Assembly (NCBI GenBank): GCA_937907205.1
Contig: CALESE010000151.1
Coordinates: 1 to 11,211, forward strand
Reading direction: 5' to 3'
DNA length: 11,211 nt
Origin: an uncultured Romboutsia sp.
GTDB lineage: Bacteria; Bacillota; Clostridia; Peptostreptococcales; Peptostreptococcaceae
Shown: positions 7,822 through 11,211 of the stretch, piece by piece
Numbering within the stretch: the stretch's first letter is position 1
Layout of the letters: every line of letters begins with the position of its first letter
Program-made: the position numbers and the translations under genes
Notes under the pieces: model-generated
Database searches by the model: none
What the model saw: the letters and a program-made list of their open reading frames with translations, nothing else
What the model was told of the DNA's origin: nothing

Positions 7822-8631
7822 CTATTTTTTTAGTATTATAGATGATTTTATATCTTTGCTATATATTTTATTAATAACACTTTGAGGTAAATTAGCCCAA
7901 ATCAACGCGAATATTAATCCTTTTATTTCATTAATATTTGTTTTAGATAAATATTTCACTTTAGCTCTCAATAAGTTTTTACGCGTAATTTTGTTTCTTT
8001 TATTCGCATCATCTATAGTGAATTTTTTCTTACCTAACGATTCTTGTATATTATCTATTCTATAACCATTTTTTAGTACTTTTAACCATAACGCATAATC
8101 TTCACATCCTATATACTCTTCTTCATACATTCCTACATTTATTATATCTTGCTTTCTATACATAACTAAAGAATGTGATATTGGCGATCTAAAAGGTATT
8201 ATTTTATTAACTTCTTCACTTTTAGGAAATTCTCTTGTAGTTGTTAGATTTAATTCTTCATCCATAATATCTTCATATGAGCTCACAACTGAAACTTTTG
8301 GATTTCTATCCAAAAAATCTACCTGTTTTTTTAATCTATCACAATATGAAATATCATCATCATCAAATCTAGCTATATATTTACCTTTACATAACTTAAT
8401 ACCTCTGTTAAGAGAATTAATTAATCCCTCATTCTTATAATTATCATAAACTATATATTTTTTTCTATTATTTAGATATTTTAGATAATTAATTAGCTCC
8501 GCATTAGTTGAGCCATCATTTATGATAACTACCTCAAAGTTATCATATGTTTGATTATCAATAGAATTAATTACTTTCTTAAATAAATCTACATCAGAAT
8601 TATATACACACATCAATATCGAAACGTTCAT
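7822..8631 (-). CDS. Family 2 glycosyltransferase
   Basis: A 269-residue GT-A-fold inverting glycosyltransferase that would add a sugar to the lipid-linked repeat unit at the inner membrane face. The N-terminus VSILMCVYN (3-11) and VVIINDGST (34-42) form the nucleotide-binding core. ARFDDDD (87-93) carries the metal-binding DXD. CEDYALWLKV (176-185) is the usual ED catalytic-base motif. No true membrane segment is present. The C-terminal 60 residues are basic. Donor and acceptor sugars cannot be read from the sequence. The start ATG at 8629-8631 has AAGGTG (8637-8642) five bases upstream. The gene follows the phosphoglycosyl transferase gene by 15 bases, consistent with its product adding the second sugar. 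Confidence 0.9.
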   Translation of the reverse strand: MNVSILMCVYNSDVDLFKKVINSIDNQTYDNFEVVIINDGSTNAELINYLKYLNNRKKYIVYDNYKNEGLINSLNRGIKLCKGKYIARFDDDDISYCDRLKKQVDFLDRNPKVSVVSSYEDIMDEELNLTTTREFPKSEEVNKIIPFRSPISHSLVMYRKQDIINVGMYEEEYIGCEDYALWLKVLKNGYRIDNIQESLGKKKFTIDDANKRNKITRKNLLRAKVKYLSKTNINEIKGLIFALIWANLPQSVINKIYSKDIKSSIILKK

Positions 8632-8646
8632 TATTGCACCTTCTTT

Positions 8647-9342
8647 CTAATATGCTCCATCTCTTTTTAATACTTTAAGTATCGTCATAAATATTATCTT
8701 TATATCACCTATTACTGTTCTTGTGCTTACATATTCCATGTCAAAAGTAACTCTCTCATCATATGTGGTGTCACTTCTACCATTTACTTGCCAAAGCCCA
8801 GTAAGCCCAGGCTTTACAGCCTTATAATATACATCATATTCACCATAAAACTCTAACTCATCAGTGACAATAGGTCTTGGACCTACTAAAGTCATATCAC
8901 CCTTTAATATATTAAATAATTGTGGTAACTCATCTAAACTTGTTTTACGTATAAACTTTCCAACCTTAGTAATCCTAGGATCATTTTGTAATTTAAAAGT
9001 TTCTGCATACTCTCTTTTTTGTTCTTCTGTGAAATTTTTCTTCATTTCTTCTGCATTGGCAAACATTGATCTAAACTTTAGACAATGAAACATATTCCCA
9101 TCTTTTCCAACTCTCATATGCCCAAATATTATTTTTCCTTTTGGATCTTCAATCTTTATTGCTAATGCTATTATTAATAAAACCGGACTAAAAACTATAA
9201 TACCAATTACCGACCCTAATATATCTAGTACTCTTTTTATAAATAAGTATCCTATAGAGTTTTTTATATTTAAAATCTCTTCTTGTGATTTAAATGCTAA
9301 TGAGGATTCGCCTATCTCTTTAAATATAACTCTTTCTTGCAC
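8647..9342 (-). CDS. Initiating sugar-1-phosphate transferase to undecaprenyl phosphate (monotopic PGT)
   Basis: A 231-residue phosphoglycosyl transferase (bacterial sugar transferase family) that starts the repeat unit by moving a sugar phosphate from a UDP-sugar to undecaprenyl phosphate. A basic patch with KRVLD (36-40) leads into one hydrophobic re-entrant helix (about 41-63). It is followed by DPKGKIIFGHMRVGK (66-80), LKFRSM (88-93), SLDELPQLFNILKGDM (135-150, with the catalytic Asp-Glu at 137-138), LVGPRP (152-157) and PGLTGLWQVNGRS (178-190). It has only the catalytic region, without the four-helix N-terminal part of WbaP or CpsE, so it is a short-form enzyme; the first 30 residues are a soluble extension. 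The start codon is GTG (9340-9342), supported by AGGAGG at 9351-9356. The sugar transferred (for example galactose, GlcNAc or a diacetamido sugar) is unknown. Confidence 0.92.
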   Translation of the reverse strand: MQERVIFKEIGESSLAFKSQEEILNIKNSIGYLFIKRVLDILGSVIGIIVFSPVLLIIALAIKIEDPKGKIIFGHMRVGKDGNMFHCLKFRSMFANAEEMKKNFTEEQKREYAETFKLQNDPRITKVGKFIRKTSLDELPQLFNILKGDMTLVGPRPIVTDELEFYGEYDVYYKAVKPGLTGLWQVNGRSDTTYDERVTFDMEYVSTRTVIGDIKIIFMTILKVLKRDGAY

Positions 9343-9350
9343 GAATAATC

Positions 9351-9356
9351 CCTCCT
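9351..9356 (-). promoter_or_regulatory. RBS fixing the GTG start of the sugar transferase gene
   Basis: AGGAGG on the minus strand lies eight bases before GTG at 9340-9342. No ATG in the frame has comparable support, so the GTG start is preferred. Confidence 0.85.
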
Positions 9357-9393
9357 ATAATATAAGTTTTTAAATTTGTTAATATTTATATTT

Positions 9394-9433
9394 AAAAATA
9401 AGAACTTTTTCTGAGAAATAAGTTCTTATTTTT
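9394..9433 (-). terminator. Hairpin between cpsD and the sugar transferase gene
   Basis: The arms AAAAATAAGAACTT (9394-9407) and AAGTTCTTATTTTT (9420-9433) are perfectly complementary over 14 bases, with a 12-base loop that can itself partly pair. The right arm overlaps the cpsD stop codon (9426-9428). Leftward the stem ends in five U residues followed by A-rich sequence. This is a plausible intrinsic terminator placed after the regulatory pair and before the structural biosynthesis genes, so full-length transcription would need read-through. Confidence 0.6.
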
Positions 9434-10148
9434 TGCCTCTTTTAGACTTATTACTAATATAATTTTTATCACTTTGCTCTTGATAATAATAGTTATAGTA
9501 TTCATATCCACTATTTTTACTAACATCAAACTTATTAAGTACTACACCTAATATATTTGCATTAACTTTTTCTAATCTTTCTTTTGATATCTTGGCAAGA
9601 TTTACATCTGTTTCATTTGATCCAACTACAAATACTACTCCATCACTATAAGTAGATATTATTCCTGAATCAGTAACAATACCTATTGGTGGTGCATCTA
9701 TAAATATATAGTCATAAGCTTCTTTTAATTGTTCTAAAAATTCTCTCATTGTTTTAGATGAAAGCACTTCTGAAGGATTTATTGGCATTGCTCCACACGT
9801 TAGCACATGCAAGTTATTAATAGATGTTGTATTAATACATTCCAAAAATGTCTTATGTGCAAATAATACATCTGTAAGACCATATATATTGCTTAAATTA
9901 AACATTCTATGAACACTTGGATTTCTTAAGTCACCTTCCATAAGCAGTACTCTTTTATCAAGGTTTGCAAATGATACTGCTAAATTTGATATTACAGTTG
10001 ATTTTCCTTCATTTTGCTGAGAGCTTGTTATACATATTACTTTTAAATCTTTATCTATATTTGAAAATTCTATACTAGTTCTTATCCCTCTATAAGCCTC
10101 TGCTATATGAGATTTAGGATTATCTATGCTTATTATTCTTTTTTTCAT
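9426..10148 (-). CDS. CpsD/CapB-type bacterial tyrosine kinase
   Basis: A 240-residue cytoplasmic BY-kinase that works with the Wzz-like membrane adaptor to time polymerisation and control chain length. It has Walker A SSQQNEGKST (42-51), Walker A' LLMEGDLRNPS (68-78) and Walker B YIFIDAPPIG (147-156). The C-terminus carries a tyrosine cluster GYEYYNYYY (214-222) plus Tyr230, the usual autophosphorylation tail. Two substitutions stand out: the usual PG before EGKS is QN, and the first Asp of Walker A' is Glu71; Asp73 is kept. I regard both as tolerated variation. The ATG has AGGAGG (10154-10159) overlapping the stop of the wzz-like gene, with a 9-base gap, so the two genes are coupled. A cognate CpsB/YwqE phosphatase is not in the window. 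Confidence 0.93.
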   Translation of the reverse strand: MKKRIISIDNPKSHIAEAYRGIRTSIEFSNIDKDLKVICITSSQQNEGKSTVISNLAVSFANLDKRVLLMEGDLRNPSVHRMFNLSNIYGLTDVLFAHKTFLECINTTSINNLHVLTCGAMPINPSEVLSSKTMREFLEQLKEAYDYIFIDAPPIGIVTDSGIISTYSDGVVFVVGSNETDVNLAKISKERLEKVNANILGVVLNKFDVSKNSGYEYYNYYYQEQSDKNYISNKSKRGKK

Positions 10149-10157
10149 ATTATCCTC

Positions 10158-10838
10158 CTACCTATCTATTGATTCATTAGGTATAACTCCTAGTAATGGA
10201 AGTCCTAATTGTTTTTCTATATCTTGTGGTGTCTTTATTTTATTATCAAGATATTCTATTAAGAATACCACAAACAACCCTATCATTATGCCAAGTACTG
10301 CAGCTATTGCTACATTCATTTTTTTATTTGGCTTTACTGGTTCTATAGGAGTTATTGCTTTATCTATTACTTCTACACTATTTGCTTTTGTTATTCTTTT
10401 TGCTTCTTTTGTAAATACTTCTGGTATCTCATTAGCTATATCTCTAGCTTTCTTTGGATTTATATCTTGAACACTTATATTTATAATTTGAGTATCTTTA
10501 ACTGGTGATACAGTTATTTTCTTTACCAATTCATCGTATGTTTCTTCTAGGCCTAGGTTCTTTATTACTGGATTTATTACTGACCTAGATGTAATTATTT
10601 CTCCATACGTTACTGCTAATTTTTGTGTAACATTAAATTGATCTCCTGTTATCATTTGAGTTTCTTCATTTTTTTCCGTATTTACTATTAATGTTGCATT
10701 TGCTTGATATACTGGTTTCAATATAAAAAAGCTTATTACTGCACTGACAATTACAGCTATCGTTGTTATAAGAGCTATTATCCAAGACCTCTTTTTTATA
10801 ATTGCAAAATATTCTTTTAAATCTATCGTTTCTTCCAT
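10158..10838 (-). CDS. Wzz/CapA-type chain-length regulator and kinase adaptor
   Basis: A 226-residue protein from the preferred start. The cytoplasmic N-terminus is METIDL-like (MEETIDLKEYF). Next comes membrane helix 1 (about 19-40), an extracytoplasmic region, the proline-rich stretch PIEPVKPNKK (164-173), helix 2 (about 174-195) and a short cytoplasmic tail ending in LGLPLLGVIP (211-220). This is the standard co-polymerase layout of Gram-positive capsule systems, in which a separate kinase (the next gene) docks on the C-terminal tail. The frame extends upstream to an ATG at 10854-10856, giving 232 residues. That ATG has no ribosome binding site, while GGAGGT at 10849-10854 lies ten bases before the ATG at 10836-10838. 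The shorter form also begins at the conserved E-[ET]-I-DL motif. It is the first gene of the operon. Confidence 0.92.
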   Translation of the reverse strand: MEETIDLKEYFAIIKKRSWIIALITTIAVIVSAVISFFILKPVYQANATLIVNTEKNEETQMITGDQFNVTQKLAVTYGEIITSRSVINPVIKNLGLEETYDELVKKITVSPVKDTQIINISVQDINPKKARDIANEIPEVFTKEAKRITKANSVEVIDKAITPIEPVKPNKKMNVAIAAVLGIMIGLFVVFLIEYLDNKIKTPQDIEKQLGLPLLGVIPNESIDR

Positions 10839-10848
10839 TAGATAATTT

Positions 10849-10854
10849 ACCTCC
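10849..10854 (-). promoter_or_regulatory. RBS deciding the start of the wzz-like gene
   Basis: GGAGGT on the minus strand is ten bases upstream of the ATG at 10836-10838. It overlaps the alternative upstream ATG (10854-10856), which therefore cannot use it and has no other Shine-Dalgarno sequence. Confidence 0.8.
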
Positions 10855-10920
10855 ATCTAAAGTTTAATTAGTATATTACTAAAGCATTCTATACTTTATT
10901 AATATATTTAAATTATTGAT

Positions 10921-10988
10921 ATTATATAATATAACACTTTTCGAATTTTTTTTACAGCATAAAATTATTTTTTCCGACTTTTTTTTAC
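10921..10988 (-). promoter_or_regulatory. Candidate operon promoter with two A-tract direct repeats
   Basis: On the minus strand, GTAAAAAAAAGTCGGAAAA (10970-10988) is repeated as GTAAAAAAAATTCGAAAAG (10937-10955), 33 bases apart (about three helical turns). Just downstream, TATATTATATAAT-like sequence (TATAAT at 10921-10926) could be a -10 element, with a start point about 75 bases before the wzz-like ATG. The best -35 is poor (TGTAAA). A second weak possibility is TTGAAA (11024-11029) with TAAAAA (11002-11007) at 16 bases. The repeats may be an operator or an UP-like activating tract. Confidence 0.3.
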
Positions 10989-11131
10989 GATTTACATGTT
11001 ATTTTTACTTTATTATCATATTTTTTCAAATTTAAGTTAAAATTGATTTGACATAATTTTTCTGTAATATTAGTTTTTACATTTTTCTTATATATATTCA
11101 ACTCTTATTATTTATTTTTAAAAATAAAAAA

Positions 11132-11160
11132 AGAACTTATATGATTAACATATAAGTTCT
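11132..11160 (-). terminator. Strong intrinsic terminator reading leftward
   Basis: A perfect 12-base-pair stem, AGAACTTATATG (11132-11143) with CATATAAGTTCT (11149-11160), and a five-base loop. On the minus strand it is followed directly by seven U residues, then AUUUUU. It would end transcription arriving from a gene to the right of the window, or act as an attenuator if the operon promoter lies further right. Confidence 0.75.
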
Positions 11161-11163
11161 CAG

Positions 11164-11184
11164 AGCGTAGACAAAGTCTACGCT
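11164..11184 (+). terminator. Intrinsic terminator reading rightward, paired with the preceding hairpin
   Basis: A perfect 9-base-pair GC-rich stem, AGCGTAGAC (11164-11172) with GTCTACGCT (11176-11184), and a three-base loop. On the plus strand TTTTTATTTTT follows, the proper U-tract. On the minus strand it has no U-tract and stands three bases before the other hairpin. Together the two form a two-way tandem terminator. Confidence 0.7.
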
Positions 11185-11211
11185 TTTTTATTTTTGTCAA
11201 TACTCTTTATG

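Larger units (their letters stand above)
10839..11131. other. Gene-free leader region of the polysaccharide operon
   Basis: I see no supportable gene on either strand. The stretch is strongly AT-rich, with A- and T-tracts. It contains the wzz-like gene's ribosome binding site, the candidate promoter with its direct repeats, and a TTGACA on the plus strand (11048-11053) without a matching -10. No riboswitch, T-box or tRNA was recognised. Confidence 0.6.

Noticed and set aside
7497..7841. 114-residue plus-strand open frame opposite the polymerase gene
   Set aside because: It is an antisense shadow of membrane-segment codons, with no ribosome binding site or recognisable motif.
10126..10470. 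114-residue plus-strand open frame opposite the wzz-like gene
   Set aside because: It is antisense to a recognised protein, and the coding signal belongs to the minus strand.
10839..10856. Longer start for the wzz-like protein at 10,856
   Set aside because: There is no ribosome binding site upstream, and the good GGAGGT lies inside this extension and serves the ATG at 10,836-10,838.
11048..11076. TTGACA on the plus strand as a rightward promoter
   Set aside because: No -10-like hexamer occurs at 16-18 bases, and no rightward gene follows before the terminator pair.
11178..11211. 3' end of an upstream minus-strand gene
   Set aside because: Two frames reach a stop (11,197-11,199 or 11,178-11,180) just before the hairpins, which fits a gene end, but four to ten codons are too few to support a call.
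1..11211. CRISPR array, tRNA or rRNA
   Set aside because: No regularly spaced repeats, cloverleaf-like sequence or rRNA segment was seen on either strand.

Overview
The window is very AT-rich, with strong AGGAGG-type ribosome binding sites and tightly packed leftward genes. This fits a low-GC Clostridia genome. Peptostreptococcaceae-like is my best guess, but it rests on style and protein flavour and not on a marker gene.

Almost all of the window (about 1,020-10,838, minus strand, read right to left) is one surface-polysaccharide locus of the Wzy-dependent type. In transcription order it encodes: a Wzz/CapA-type chain-length regulator; its cognate CpsD/CapB tyrosine kinase; an initiating phosphoglycosyl transferase with a GTG start; a family-2 glycosyltransferase; a multi-membrane-span Wzy-like polymerase; a GT-B-like surface-carbohydrate transferase; a fused CMP-sugar synthetase/PseG-like protein; a NeuB-family nonulosonic acid synthase; and a MurJ-family flippase. 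Together these would start a repeat unit on undecaprenyl phosphate, extend it, activate a sialic-acid-like nine-carbon sugar with CTP and attach it, flip the unit, polymerise it and control its length. The early nonulosonate genes (dehydratase, aminotransferase, acetyltransferase, or NeuC) and a CpsB/YwqE-type phosphatase are absent here.

Right edge (10,839-11,211): no gene is visible. It holds a leader with two near-identical A-rich direct repeats next to a TATAAT-like sequence, and two tandem perfect hairpins (11,132-11,160 and 11,164-11,184) that look like a two-way terminator. Two more hairpins lie between genes inside the operon (after cpsD and after neuB). Expression may therefore be polar or depend on antitermination.

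Left edge (1-1,019): a scar. The last ~50 codons of a galE-type UDP-glucose 4-epimerase (minus strand) directly abut a decayed IS6-like transposase (plus strand), which carries two in-frame stops, a one-base frameshift and no N-terminus. Between that and the flippase gene are a hairpin, a Fur-box-like palindrome overlapping a TATAAT, and an orphan ribosome binding site. The simplest reading is that the operon once continued into galE or another gene and was cut by IS insertion followed by deletion and decay.
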